A DNA stretch of 64,000 nt from Streptomyces bicolor (GCF_000719285.1 NZ_JOFS01000025.1:1-64000), one strand, 5' to 3'. Shown: positions 27,530-36,876, counted from the stretch's first letter. A program made the numbers and translations. The notes: generated from the sequence alone by a model not told the origin.

Positions 27530-28612
27530 TCAGAGGTCCGGCGAGAAGCGCACCGCCCCCGCCGGGATTCGGGCGTCGCACCACACCCGTGCGCCGTCCC
27601 TCAGTTCGTTGTCGGCGCCGATCACCGCGCCGTCGCCGATGACCGTGCCGGTGAGGACCGAGCGTTCGCCTACGCGGGCGCGGGTGCCGATGAGGGAGTC
27701 GGTGATGATGGCGCCGGGTTCGATGACGGCGCCCGGGAGGATCGTGCTGCCGAAGACGCGCGCGCCCTCGGCGACGAACGCGCCCTCGCCCACCACCGTG
27801 CCCCCGGTCAGCTTGGCGTCGGGGGCCACCCTGGCCGTGGGCAGGACCAGGCGGTCGCCGCAGCGGCCGGGGACCGCGGGGGACGGGGCCCGGCCCAGGA
27901 CGAGGTCGGCGGAGCCGCGGACGAAGGCCGCGGGCGTGCCCAGGTCGAGCCAGTACGTCGAGTCGACCATGCCCTGGAGGTGGGCGCCGGCCGCGAGGAG
28001 GTCCGGGAACGTCTCGCGCTCCACCGACACCGGGCGGCCCGCCGGGATCGTGTCGATGACCGAGCGGCGGAAGACGTACGCCCCGGCGTTGATCTGGTCG
28101 GTGACGATCTCCTCGGGGGTCTGCGGCTTCTCCAGGAACGCCGTCACCCGGCCCGTGTCGTCGGTGGGGACCAGGCCGTACGCCCTCGGGTCGGTCACCT
28201 TGGTGAGGTGGAGCGAGATGTCCGCGCCCGTCGTCTCGTGCGTGCGGACCAGGCCCCTGATGTCCAGGCCCGTCAGGATGTCCCCGTTGAAGATCAGCAC
28301 CGGGTCGTCCGGCGCGGAGTGGAGACGCGACGCCACGTTGCGGATCGCGCCGCCCGTGCCGAGGGGCTCCTCCTCCGTCACGTACTCCAGATGGAGGCCA
28401 AGCGCCGAGCCGTCGCCGAAGTACGGCTCGAAGACCTCGGCCAGGTACGACGTCGCGAGGACGATGTGCTCCACCCCCGCCGCTCTCGCTCTCGCCAACT
28501 GGTGTGTGAGGAACGGGACCCCTGCCGCCGGGACCATGGGCTTCGGCGTGTGCACGGTGAGCGGGCGCAGCCGAGTGCCCTTGCCGCCGACCAGGAGGAT
28601 CGCTTCTGTCAC
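27530..28612 (-). CDS. manC: Mannose-1-phosphate guanylyltransferase
   Basis: 360 residues. Makes GDP-mannose from GTP and mannose-1-phosphate. The nucleotidyltransferase domain (about 1-235) opens with AILLVGGKGTRLRPLTVHT and TPKPMVPAAGVPFL, with NGDILTGLDI for metal binding and VTAFLEKPQTPEE. The C-terminal part (about 245-355) is a left-handed beta-helix of hexapeptides (VVGEGAFVAEGARVFGST). The short C-terminal helix rather than a PMI fusion matches the actinobacterial ManC type. It stands alone, leftward, but supplies the same pathway as manA/manB 13-18 kb away. Its upstream region is G-rich on the coding strand. Confidence 0.92.
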   Translation of the reverse strand: MTEAILLVGGKGTRLRPLTVHTPKPMVPAAGVPFLTHQLARARAAGVEHIVLATSYLAEVFEPYFGDGSALGLHLEYVTEEEPLGTGGAIRNVASRLHSAPDDPVLIFNGDILTGLDIRGLVRTHETTGADISLHLTKVTDPRAYGLVPTDDTGRVTAFLEKPQTPEEIVTDQINAGAYVFRRSVIDTIPAGRPVSVERETFPDLLAAGAHLQGMVDSTYWLDLGTPAAFVRGSADLVLGRAPSPAVPGRCGDRLVLPTARVAPDAKLTGGTVVGEGAFVAEGARVFGSTILPGAVIEPGAIITDSLIGTRARVGERSVLTGTVIGDGAVIGADNELRDGARVWCDARIPAGAVRFSPDL

Positions 28613-28996
28613 CTGTCGTCTCTGCTTCCTGCCGGGACCGGCCGAACTGTCTTTCGGCCGGCCAGTGTATGCAGACCGTTGTGTGGCGTCCTCGACGGCG
28701 GTGCGATGCGATCGTTCCGCATTCCGCCACTTGTCCTACGACGGCGATGAATGCGGCCCCGTTCCCCGTACATGCCCCCGCACATACCCCGTTACCCCCG
28801 CGGTTGCCCCCGGCACGCCCCCCACATGGCCCCCAATTGCCCCTATATACCCCTTGGCACGCCCTTCCGTACACCTCCCGGCGCACCTTCCCGTATCCCC
28901 CGACGCGCCTTCCCCTGCGCCTCCCGCCCGGTCGGCGCGCCACTCCCCCGAGTGAACTCCCCCGAGTGAGCTCAGCCGAGTGAACTCCGGCGATCC
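28613..28996. other. 384-bp intergenic region upstream of manC with clustered G tracts
   Basis: No gene is supported. Between 28757 and 28853 the manC coding strand carries ten runs of four or more G, interrupted by short AT-containing spacers such as TATATA and CAATT. This density could support G-quadruplex folding in the manC upstream DNA or leader RNA. The region ends in a 14-bp tandem repeat at 28942-28983. Confidence 0.5.
28942..28983. repeat. 14-bp tandem repeat with internal dyad symmetry
   Basis: Three adjacent 14-bp units: ACTCCCCCGAGTGA twice (28942-28955, 28956-28969) and GCTCAGCCGAGTGA (28970-28983), followed by a partial fourth (ACTCCGG). Each unit contains ACTC and GAGT, so each can form a small hairpin and the array can form a larger one. 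It begins 14 bases past the amidase stop codon and may act as its 3' end. Confidence 0.8.
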
Positions 28997-30514
28997 TCAG
29001 CGCCCCTGGTAGCGGGCCGCCGCGGCACGGGCCGTGCCGAGCTTGCGATAGAGCTGCAGGCCGGGGCACTCCGTGGCGAAGCCGTCCCGGTGGCCCGAGA
29101 TCGCGTTCAGTCGTACGTTCGTTCCCTTTCGGTAGAGGTTGCCGCCGGCGGACTTCAGGTATGTCTTGCCGCGCGGATTGACGCCGAAGAGGCCGAGCTT
29201 CCAGGCCGTGAGCCGGGCGACGGCGCGCACCGCGGCGGCGGACGGCTTGCTGGAGCCGTAGCTGCCGAGGACGGCGATCCCCATGCTGTTGGTGTTGAAA
29301 CCGAGAGTGTGGGCACCCAGGACCGGCTTCGCCACTCCTCCGGCGCGCCCCTCGTAGATGTTTCCGCACTTGTCGACGAGGAAGTTGTAGCCGACGTCGC
29401 GCCAGCCCATGCTCTTGACGTGGTAGCGGTAGATACCGCGAATGAGCGAGGGAACCTGCGTGCACCAGTACTTGGAGCCGGTCGCCGTGTGGTGCACGAA
29501 GGCCGCCTTCACGCGCTTCGTGTAGACGAAACCCTTCTCCCGCAGCCCCTCGTTCGCGCCCCATCCGCGCCGTGTGACGATGCGCGGCCGCGGCCCGATG
29601 TACGGCTTCGCCCGCTGCTCCTGCGTCAGCTCGCTGCCGCGCAGGACCTGCAGTTCCGCCTCCGTCTCGGTGCGGCCGAGCTCCGGGATCTCGGTGGCGC
29701 CGAGGGGGGCGAGTTCGACATTGACGGCGGAGGCGGCGGCGGCCGCGGTGGCGGTGACGCCGAGGGCCTCGGCGGCCTCGTCGGTCCCGGTCGTCAGGGA
29801 TCCCGGGCGGGGCGCGCCGGGGTCGTCGGGTGGGAGCGCCGCCTCGCCGGGATCGACGAGTTCGAGCCGGAGGCCGGCGGGCAGCGGGGAGGTGACGGCG
29901 GTGCCGGCGGTCGGCGTCGGGTCACCGGCGCCCGGTGCCGGACTGTCGGGCCGGGTCACGGCGGCCTCCGACGTGACCCGCACCTCCACACCGTCGGACT
30001 CCCCGACCCACAGCGGTGCCGTGGAGCCGCGCACCCGGCCCGAGGAGCTTTCGGCCGTGTCGGGGTCGGCCGCATGGTCGGCGTTGTGCGTCTCGACGTC
30101 CTGCCAGTCCGACCAGGTGCCGGTACCGACCGAGCGGGTGCGGACCTGGACGCGGCCGTGCAGTTCGACGTTCGGGTCGTCCCAGATGACGCCGACGAGG
30201 GAGAAGTGCGGTACGTCCCGTCGGGACAGGCCCTGTTCGGCGGGCTCACCGAGGATGCGGTCGTCGTTGAGGGGGATGAGGGGCAGCGACTGGGTGCTGC
30301 CGGGGACGGACGGCTCGGCGTTCTTACGACGCGCTGCCTGCCCGCGCACCATGGCCACTGTCTCGGCGCTCGTGGCCACTTCCGCGCCGTGCGCCGGTCT
30401 CGCGGTCGCCGCGACGGCGGGTGGGGTGAGCGGGAGAGCCAGAGCGGCCGCGCACGTGACACCGATGGAGGAAGCAAGGAATCCACGCATGCTCCCGATG
30501 GTGGACATCGTCAT
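28997..30514 (-). CDS. Secreted N-acetylmuramoyl-L-alanine amidase (PGRP/Amidase_2)
   Basis: 505 residues from ATG 30514 (GACAGG upstream); starts at 30508 or 30490 are also possible. A signal peptide (MRGFLASSIGVTCAAALAL up to AVAA) directs export. A long variable region (about 45-330) includes beta-rich segments such as VELHGRVQVRTRSVGTGTW. The C-terminal peptidoglycan recognition domain (about 340-500) holds the zinc ligands: His in AAFVHHTATGSKYW, His in LGAHTLGFNTNSMG and Cys in GFATECPGLQLY. The conserved YRYHVKSMGWRDVGYNFLVD-like segment is present. It should cleave the amide between MurNAc and L-Ala in the wall. Next to an LCP cluster, it fits envelope remodelling. Confidence 0.9.
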   Translation of the reverse strand: MTMSTIGSMRGFLASSIGVTCAAALALPLTPPAVAATARPAHGAEVATSAETVAMVRGQAARRKNAEPSVPGSTQSLPLIPLNDDRILGEPAEQGLSRRDVPHFSLVGVIWDDPNVELHGRVQVRTRSVGTGTWSDWQDVETHNADHAADPDTAESSSGRVRGSTAPLWVGESDGVEVRVTSEAAVTRPDSPAPGAGDPTPTAGTAVTSPLPAGLRLELVDPGEAALPPDDPGAPRPGSLTTGTDEAAEALGVTATAAAAASAVNVELAPLGATEIPELGRTETEAELQVLRGSELTQEQRAKPYIGPRPRIVTRRGWGANEGLREKGFVYTKRVKAAFVHHTATGSKYWCTQVPSLIRGIYRYHVKSMGWRDVGYNFLVDKCGNIYEGRAGGVAKPVLGAHTLGFNTNSMGIAVLGSYGSSKPSAAAVRAVARLTAWKLGLFGVNPRGKTYLKSAGGNLYRKGTNVRLNAISGHRDGFATECPGLQLYRKLGTARAAAARYQGR

Positions 30515-30631
30515 ACAAACCTGTCCATTTGGGAATTGATGGGGCGTTGGCCGGCGATTCGTTCGAACCGGTGACGGCCGGGTGCGGCCAACTGGGGGTG
30601 CGCGGGGGCGGGTCCGCGTACCCTTGCGCGG

Positions 30632-31387
30632 GTGAACGCCACCGATCGCACCCCTGCCGACCTGCTGCGTTCCGCGCTTGCCGCGGATCCCGGACGCCCT
30701 CTGGTGACCTTCTACGACGACGCCACCGGGGAGCGCGTCGAATTGTCCGTGGCCACCTTCGCCAATTGGGTGGCCAAGACCGCGAATCTGCTCCAGGGCG
30801 ATCTCGGGGCCGGGCCCGGCGACCGGGTCACTCTGTTGCTGCCCGCGCACTGGCAGACGGCGGTGTGGCTGCTGGCGTGTTCGTCGGTGGGCACGATCGC
30901 GGATGTCGGCGGGGATCCGGCGGCGGCCGACGTGGTCGTGAGCGGACCGGACTCGCTGGAGGCCGCGCGGGCGTGCCGGGGGGAGCGTGTCGCGTTGGCG
31001 CTGCGGCCGCTGGGAGGCCGCTTCCCGCAGCCGCCGGCCGGTTTCATCGACTACGCGGTGGAGGTGCCGAGCCAGGGTGACCGCTTTGCGCCGTACGCCC
31101 CGATCGACCCCGAGGATCCCGCACTGATCGTCGCCGGACGGGAGTTCAGCGGCGCCGAGGTCGTCGAACGGGCGGGGGCCGAGGCGACGGGGCTGGGGCT
31201 TACGGGGCCGGGCTCACGGATCCTGTCCGCCTTGCCGTACGACACATGGGAGGGACTGAATGCCGGGCTGTACGCGGCGCTCGCGACCGGTGGGTCGGTG
31301 GTGCTGTGCCGGCATGTGGAGTCACTCGGCGAGGAGGCGCTGGCCAAGCGGATCGAGAGTGAGCGGGTGACGGCGACGGCGCGGTAG
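30632..31387 (+). CDS. TIGR03089 family protein (truncated acyl-adenylate-fold)
   Basis: 251 residues from GTG 30632. It resembles the N-terminal part of AMP-binding enzymes: TFYDDATGERVELSVATFAN and NLLQGDLGAGPGDRVTLLLP match their opening region. The phosphate-binding P-loop (SSGTTG-type) and the C-terminal lid are missing. The family is restricted to Actinobacteria and is of unknown function; catalysis of adenylation looks impossible without the P-loop. In M. tuberculosis the homologue also borders a LCP gene, so the linkage is old. It is divergent from the amidase. Confidence 0.85.
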   Translation: MNATDRTPADLLRSALAADPGRPLVTFYDDATGERVELSVATFANWVAKTANLLQGDLGAGPGDRVTLLLPAHWQTAVWLLACSSVGTIADVGGDPAAADVVVSGPDSLEAARACRGERVALALRPLGGRFPQPPAGFIDYAVEVPSQGDRFAPYAPIDPEDPALIVAGREFSGAEVVERAGAEATGLGLTGPGSRILSALPYDTWEGLNAGLYAALATGGSVVLCRHVESLGEEALAKRIESERVTATAR

Positions 31388-31625
31388 GCACGGCACGGGT
31401 ACTGCCTGAACCGGTACTGCCTGATCCCGGGGTGCCCGGTGTGGGGGCTGGGCGGGGGTGGGTGCGCAGCCCGGCGCTACGGGGTGCCGCCTGCGCCCGC
31501 TCCACCGCCGGAGGCCGGCATCACCCGTTCAGCCCACCACCACCCACCCCTCACCCCCCACCCGGGTCATGGTCGTAACAGCAGCCCACACCACAAGCAG
31601 CACGCCCTGAGGAGTGGAGCCAGAC

Positions 31626-32861
31626 GTGACCGGCATATCGCGCCCACGCCCCGGACAGTCCGGTGTTGTCGGCGGCGGGCTGTCGGGCGGTGGGCGAGGG
31701 GGTCGGCGTTGGCGGTGGGTGCGGCGGGGGGCCGTGGGGGTCGGGTTGGTGGTCGTCGCCGCCGCGGGTGCCGGGTGGGCCGTCTACACCAAGCTCGACT
31801 CCAACATCACCGCCGACGAGGCCGCCGCCGCGGAACTCGAACGGTACGAGAAGGAGCGCCCCACCTCACTCGTGCGCGACGCGCGGAACATCCTGCTGAT
31901 CGGGTCCGACTCCCGGGCGGGCAGCGGAAACCGCCGCTACGGGCGCGACTCGGGCACCGAGCGCTCCGACACCACCATCCTGCTGCACCTGTCCGCCGGC
32001 CGCCGCAGCGCCACCGCCGTCTCGATACCCCGGGACCTGATGGTGGACGTGCCCGGATGCCGGAGATCCGACGGCAGCCGCAGCGGCCCGATGTTCGCGA
32101 TGTTCAACTACGCCTTCCAGGTGGGCGGTTCGGCCTGCACCGTCCGCACCGTGGAGCGGCTCACCGACATCCGCGTCGACCACCATGTGGTCGTCGACTT
32201 CGACGGCTTCAAGAGGATGATCGACGCCCTCGACGGCGTCGAGATCTGCCTCACCGAGCCCATCGACGACAAGGCCGCCAAGCTGCGACTCCCGGCCGGC
32301 AAGGTGACCCTCAACGGCGAACAGGCCCTCGGCTACGTCCGCGCCCGCAAGACCCTCGGCGACGGCAGCGACACCGACCGCATGGAGCGCCAGCAGCGAT
32401 TCCTCGCCGCGCTGGTCAGCAAGGTGAAGAGCAACGACGTACTGCTGAACCCGGTGCGGCTCTACCCCGTCCTCGACGCCGCCACGTCCTCCCTGACCAC
32501 CGACCCCGCCCTGGCCAGCTTGCGTGGTTTGTACGAACTCGTGCGCGGCGTGCGCGACATCCCCACCGAACGCGTGCAATTCCTCACCGTTCCCCGGGAG
32601 TCGTACATCCACAACTCCAATCGCGACCAGCTCGTGAAGCCCGCGGCCGAGCGGCTTTTCGAGCGGCTGCGCACCGACACGCCGGTGGAAGTCGCGGATT
32701 CGTCCGAAATGCACCAGGGTGCACCACGCAAGTCATCGCACAGGAGTTCCCCTGGCGACGACCGGAAGTCCGGCGCCAAGCCGCCCGGCGCACCCTCCGA
32801 CCCCACTTCCCCGCCGCCCACCTTCCGCGGCAACACCGCCGCCGAGAACCACTGCGGGTAA
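31626..32861 (+). CDS. LytR-CpsA-Psr (LCP) family glycopolymer transferase, copy 1
   Basis: 411 residues. GTG 31626 is chosen because GGAG lies 7 bases upstream, better than the GTG at 31614. A basic N terminus and one membrane helix (35-54) leave the LCP domain (about 88-290) outside. Signature motifs are NILLIGSDSRAGSG, SDTTILLHLS, AVSIPRDLMVDVPG, TVRTVERLTDIRVDHHVVVDF and GEQALGYVRARKTL. LCP enzymes attach lipid-linked glycopolymers to peptidoglycan using conserved Asp and Arg residues, all present. The C-terminal tail is Ser/Pro-rich with no LytR_C domain. First of five LCP genes in this window. Confidence 0.93.
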   Translation: MTGISRPRPGQSGVVGGGLSGGGRGGRRWRWVRRGAVGVGLVVVAAAGAGWAVYTKLDSNITADEAAAAELERYEKERPTSLVRDARNILLIGSDSRAGSGNRRYGRDSGTERSDTTILLHLSAGRRSATAVSIPRDLMVDVPGCRRSDGSRSGPMFAMFNYAFQVGGSACTVRTVERLTDIRVDHHVVVDFDGFKRMIDALDGVEICLTEPIDDKAAKLRLPAGKVTLNGEQALGYVRARKTLGDGSDTDRMERQQRFLAALVSKVKSNDVLLNPVRLYPVLDAATSSLTTDPALASLRGLYELVRGVRDIPTERVQFLTVPRESYIHNSNRDQLVKPAAERLFERLRTDTPVEVADSSEMHQGAPRKSSHRSSPGDDRKSGAKPPGAPSDPTSPPPTFRGNTAAENHCG

Positions 32862-33087
32862 AGCGCTCGCCAAGTCCACGAACCTCAATTCAAAGAAATG
32901 GGGCGGATTGCCCAGTTGTAGGGACGTGGAATTTGTCACCGTCGTCGCTTGACGCTGAACTGGACGGATAGTGTGAGCGATCCGGTGCACCCGGCCGTAG
33001 TTAGGCTTGCGCACTGTTTGACCGAGAGACCCGAGCGCCTTGGAGGGGGAAGGCGCCGCGTGGCCCCGACGGAGGATTCAGACAACC

Positions 33088-34872
33088 GTGGACGCGCAAG
33101 GCCGTGGGCGGGCGGACGACATCGACCCCGCAGACCAGTGGGTGCTCAATCCGAACACCGGCGAATACGAACTGCGACTGACTCCTTCCGCTCCGCAGTC
33201 ATCGGTTCCCGGACCCCGCAGAGCCGCCTCCCGCACCGGCGCCGCCGCACGCGCCGCCGGCAAGAGCGCCCAGGGCGCGGCGGGCGGCACGGCCGGCGGC
33301 GCCGTACGCAACCGGGCCGCGGCGCCTGGGCGCGAGACGCGGACGGCGCCGGGGCGTGAGGTGCCGCCGCAGCGCCGCCGCCGGGGCGCGCCGGAGGAGC
33401 CGTCGCCTGGCCGGCGCGGTCGCCGGCCGGCGAACAAGGCGAAGAAGGCCGTGCTCTGGACCGGCGGGATCATGGCGTTCGTGGTCGTCGCCGCCGCGGC
33501 CGGGGCGTACCTCTACATCGAGCACCTCAACGACAACATCACGTCCATCTCCGACGACGGCGCGAGCACCGGTGGCTTCAGCAAGGACAAGGCCATCAAC
33601 ATCCTGCTCATCGGCACGGACAAGCGCACGGGCGCGGGCAACGGCAGCTACGGCGACAAGGGCAGCGCCGGGCACGCCGACACCACGATCCTGCTGCACG
33701 TCTCGAAGGACCGCTCGAACGCGACCGCGCTCAGCATCCCGCGCGACCTGATCGTCGACATCCCGGACTGCCAGACGGAGCAGGAGGACGGCACCCAGAA
33801 GGTCATCGCGGGCGAGACCGGTGTCCGCTTCAACACCAGCCTCGGCCAGGAGGGCCGCACGCCCAGCTGCACCATGCGGACCGTGACCGAGCTGACCGGG
33901 ATCAAGCCGGACAACTTCATGGTCGCCGACTTCAACGCGGTGAAGACCCTGACGTCGGCCGTCGGCGGCGTCGAGGTGTGCCTGGCCAAGGACATCAACG
34001 ACCCCGACTCCAAGCTCAACCTCACCAAGGGCGAGCACGTGATCGAGGGCGAGCAGGCGCTGGCCTTCGTCCGTACCCGGCACTCGGTCGGCTTCGGCGG
34101 TGACCTGAGCCGGATCGGGCTCCAGCAGCAGTTCCTGAGCGCGCTGATGCGCAAGCTGAAGTCCAACGACACGCTCACCAGCCCGACGAAGATGATCAAG
34201 CTGGCCGAGGCGGGCACCAAGGCGCTGACCGTCGACAGCAACCTGAACAGCATCGACAAGCTCAAGGACCTCGGCCTGGAGCTGGGCAAGCTCAACACCA
34301 AGAACCTCACCTTCACGACGATCCCGGTGATCGACAACCCGGCCGAGAAGGTGAAGGCGACGGTCGTACTCAACGAGACGAAGGCGCCCGAGGTCTTCGA
34401 GGCGATCCGCAACGACGTCTCCTTCACCGCCGTCAAGCAGCAGAAGCGGCAGGAGGCCGCCGCCGTGGCCGCCCGGCTCAAGGGCACCAAGGCCGACCCC
34501 TCCGAGGTGCGGGTGCAGGTCATGAACGGCGGTGCGCCCGCCGGCAGCGCCCAGGAGACCCTCACCTGGCTGCAGACCGAGGAGGGCGTGGACAAGTCCG
34601 AGAACGCGGGCAACGCCCCGGCGACGCTGGCGAAGACGACGCTCGAGTACGCGCCGGACCAGGCGGACCAGGCACGCCGGCTCGCCGCCATCATGGGGCT
34701 GTCCGGGTCCGCGATGAAGCCCGGCAAGAGCGTGACCAACTCCCAGGGCCTGCCCACGATGACACTGACGCTGGGCAAGGACTTCAAGGGTGCGGGCGTG
34801 TCCCTGACCGCTCCGACCAAGGCGCCGGACGTGGAGAAGTCCACCGCCGACAAGGTCGAGTGCGCGAAGTAG
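33088..34872 (+). CDS. LCP family glycopolymer transferase with LytR_C domain, copy 2
   Basis: 594 residues. GTG 33088 follows GGAGG; the longer frame upstream has no conserved sequence. The cytoplasmic N terminus (about 120 residues) opens with ADQWVLNPNTGEYELRL, a motif shared by some Streptomyces LCP and Ser/Thr-kinase-linked proteins, then an Arg/Gly-rich stretch and a helix (121-143). The LCP domain (about 168-375) has NILLIGTDKRTGAG, ADTTILLHVSKDR, LSIPRDLIVDIPDC and GEQALAFVRTRHSV. The LytR_C domain (about 485-570, VRVQVMNGGAPAGSAQ to LTLGKDFKG) follows. It is followed by a terminator. Confidence 0.93.
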   Translation: MDAQGRGRADDIDPADQWVLNPNTGEYELRLTPSAPQSSVPGPRRAASRTGAAARAAGKSAQGAAGGTAGGAVRNRAAAPGRETRTAPGREVPPQRRRRGAPEEPSPGRRGRRPANKAKKAVLWTGGIMAFVVVAAAAGAYLYIEHLNDNITSISDDGASTGGFSKDKAINILLIGTDKRTGAGNGSYGDKGSAGHADTTILLHVSKDRSNATALSIPRDLIVDIPDCQTEQEDGTQKVIAGETGVRFNTSLGQEGRTPSCTMRTVTELTGIKPDNFMVADFNAVKTLTSAVGGVEVCLAKDINDPDSKLNLTKGEHVIEGEQALAFVRTRHSVGFGGDLSRIGLQQQFLSALMRKLKSNDTLTSPTKMIKLAEAGTKALTVDSNLNSIDKLKDLGLELGKLNTKNLTFTTIPVIDNPAEKVKATVVLNETKAPEVFEAIRNDVSFTAVKQQKRQEAAAVAARLKGTKADPSEVRVQVMNGGAPAGSAQETLTWLQTEEGVDKSENAGNAPATLAKTTLEYAPDQADQARRLAAIMGLSGSAMKPGKSVTNSQGLPTMTLTLGKDFKGAGVSLTAPTKAPDVEKSTADKVECAK

Positions 34873-34883
34873 CCGTCGCCTCA

Positions 34884-34924
34884 ACGGGCCCGCCCCACCG
34901 CCGACTTGGGGTGGCCGGGCCCGT
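34884..34924 (+). terminator. Terminator after LCP copy 2
   Basis: Stem of ACGGGCCCG-CCCCACC (34884-34899) with GGGGTGG-C-CGGGCCCGT (34908-34924): 16 pairs with one bulged C and an 8-nt loop, beginning 12 bases past the stop codon. Confidence 0.8.
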
Positions 34925-34990
34925 GCCGGTACGCGGGCTCCGGCACCGAAACTCCGGCCGGGAACGCAACTGTCCCGGCCACTCGTTGGT

Positions 34991-35141
34991 CTGACACAGG
35001 ACGTGGTTGTGTCAGGCGGCGTTCGCCCGGCACACCGCGCGGCCGTGCCGGGCGTGGATTTTGCCGACACGTGGCCAACCCGGTTCGGACCCACAGGGGT
35101 CTGACAGGTTGCGAACCGGTGTCGGACAGGGTGTCCGACAT
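34991..35141. promoter_or_regulatory. Palindrome array upstream of LCP copy 3
   Basis: Four inverted repeats are packed into 150 bp: CTGACACA/TGTGTCAG (34991-34998, 35008-35015), CCGGTTCG/CGAACCGG (35090-35097, 35113-35120) enclosing GACCC/GGGTC (35098-35102, 35107-35111), and TGTCGGACA/TGTCCGACA (35121-35129, 35133-35141). A TGTCxGACA-like core recurs. It may be a multi-site operator or a structured 5' leader for the next LCP gene, 78 bp downstream. The gap 34873-35218 holds no gene. Confidence 0.6.
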
Positions 35142-35218
35142 GGTGCGCTCCGCACCGGACAGGGAGGTCCGGCGCGGAGCGATGCCGTGTCGGGCAAAGG
35201 GTGGGGAAGGGCGAAGAG

Positions 35219-36853
35219 TTGGCGCAGAGCAGTGTGCGAGGGGAGGCCCCCGCGGTGGACGACACCATGTCGCTCGCCCCGAAGGCCGACCAGGCCACGC
35301 CGGCCGACCTGGGCGGCCGGCACGGCGGCGGGGGACGCAGGGGCGGCCGGGGAACCGACAGCAGGCGCCGCAGACGGCGTGTGCTGCGCTGGTCGGCGAC
35401 GGTTCTGGCGGTGGTGATACTGGGCACCGCGGGTGCCGGATATCTCTACTACCAGCACCTCAACGGCAACCTGAAGAAGGACGACCTCAACATCGGCGAC
35501 GCCAAGGACCGCGCCGCCAAGACCGAGGCGAACGCGGCCGGTCAGACGCCGCTGAACATCCTGCTGATCGGCTCGGACGCACGCGACAGCAAGGAGAACC
35601 AGAAACTCGGCGGTGCCAGGGAAACGTTCGGCGCCGCCCCGCTCGCCGACGTCCAGATGCTGCTGCACGTCTCCGCCGACCGCACCAACATGTCGGTCGT
35701 CAGCATGCCGCGCGACACGCTGGTGGACATCCCCAAGTGCACGGACCCGGACAGCGGGGAGGTCCACGAGGCCCTCGACCGGGTGATGACCAACCGCTCG
35801 CTCGGCCGCGGTGGCCCGGGCTGCGCGGTGGCGACGTGGGAGAAGCTGACCGACATCCACATCGACCACTTCATGATGATCGACTTCTCGGGTGTGGTGT
35901 CGATGGCGGACGCGATCGGCGGCGTCCCGGTCTGCGTCGACAAGAACATCGAATCCAGGGACAGCAAGGGCCACGGCTCCGGACTGAAGCTGGAGAAGGG
36001 CACGACCTACGTCAAGGGCAAGCAGGCCCTGCAGTGGCTGCGCACCCGGTACGGCTTCGAGGACGGCAGCGACCTCGCCCGCGCCAAGGCACAGCACATG
36101 TACATGAACTCGATGGTCCGCCAGCTGCGCGAGAACGCCACGCTGAGCAACCCGGGCAAGCTGCGCTCCCTCGCCGAGTCGGCCACCAACGCGCTCACCG
36201 TCGACCCGGGCCTGGGCACGGTGGCGAAGCTGTACGACCTGGCGGGCGAGCTCAAGAAGGTGCCGACCTCGCGCATCACCATGACGACGATGCCCAACGA
36301 GTACGACACCATCCAGACCGGCCGAGTGGTGCCCACCGACGACGCGACCAAGCTGTTCCGGCTGGTGCGTGAGGACATCGCGCTCGACGGCAAGGACAAG
36401 AAGAAGACCACCGAGGAGAAGGCCTCCACCGACCCGGCCGCGGCGGACGGCGAGATAGCCGTCCAGGTGCAGAACGGCACCCGCACCGACATCCTCGGCC
36501 CGGTCTCCGGCCGCGCGACCACCGTCGCCGGGCTGCTGGCCGACAAGGGCTTCACCCAGGCCGTGGCGGACGGCTCGGCGGCCCCGGCCACGGAGACGAC
36601 GCTGGTGCGCTACCCGTCCGCCGACCTCCAGGGCGACGCCGAGCGGGTCGCCAAGGCCCTCGGCATCCCGACCAGCGCGGTGAAGAAGTCCACGGACGTC
36701 TCCGGCGTCACCCTCGTCGTCGGCGCCGACTGGCGGGAGGGTACGGCGTACAAGGCCCCGAAGCAGGACGACAAGACGCCGAAGACGGCGGACGCGCTGA
36801 ACGCCTCCGACACCAAGGCGTGCATGAAGGTGGACCCGGACTTCACCTGGTGA
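35219..36853 (+). CDS. LCP family glycopolymer transferase with LytR_C domain, copy 3
   Basis: 544 residues if TTG 35219 is used (GAAGGG is 8 bases upstream); GTG 35201 in the same frame would add six residues. A Gly/Arg-rich N terminus and a helix (57-78) precede the LCP domain (about 110-320): NILLIGSDARDSKEN, VVSMPRDTLVDIPKC, HIDHFMMIDFSGVVSMADAI and GKQALQWLRTRYGF. The LytR_C domain (about 400-490) shows IAVQVQNGTRTDILG and VTLVVGADWREG. The DTTI position reads ADVQMLLHV, so the conserved Asp remains but the Thr pair is lost. Palindromes lie upstream and a strong hairpin downstream. Confidence 0.92.
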   Translation: MAQSSVRGEAPAVDDTMSLAPKADQATPADLGGRHGGGGRRGGRGTDSRRRRRRVLRWSATVLAVVILGTAGAGYLYYQHLNGNLKKDDLNIGDAKDRAAKTEANAAGQTPLNILLIGSDARDSKENQKLGGARETFGAAPLADVQMLLHVSADRTNMSVVSMPRDTLVDIPKCTDPDSGEVHEALDRVMTNRSLGRGGPGCAVATWEKLTDIHIDHFMMIDFSGVVSMADAIGGVPVCVDKNIESRDSKGHGSGLKLEKGTTYVKGKQALQWLRTRYGFEDGSDLARAKAQHMYMNSMVRQLRENATLSNPGKLRSLAESATNALTVDPGLGTVAKLYDLAGELKKVPTSRITMTTMPNEYDTIQTGRVVPTDDATKLFRLVREDIALDGKDKKKTTEEKASTDPAAADGEIAVQVQNGTRTDILGPVSGRATTVAGLLADKGFTQAVADGSAAPATETTLVRYPSADLQGDAERVAKALGIPTSAVKKSTDVSGVTLVVGADWREGTAYKAPKQDDKTPKTADALNASDTKACMKVDPDFTW

Positions 36854-36876
36854 CGGAACCCCGGCCGACGCCGAAA

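Noticed and set aside
26000..28000. Horizontal transfer of the DNA glycosylase and manC
   Set aside because: GC and codon use match the flanking core genes, and the order fits conserved actinobacterial context.
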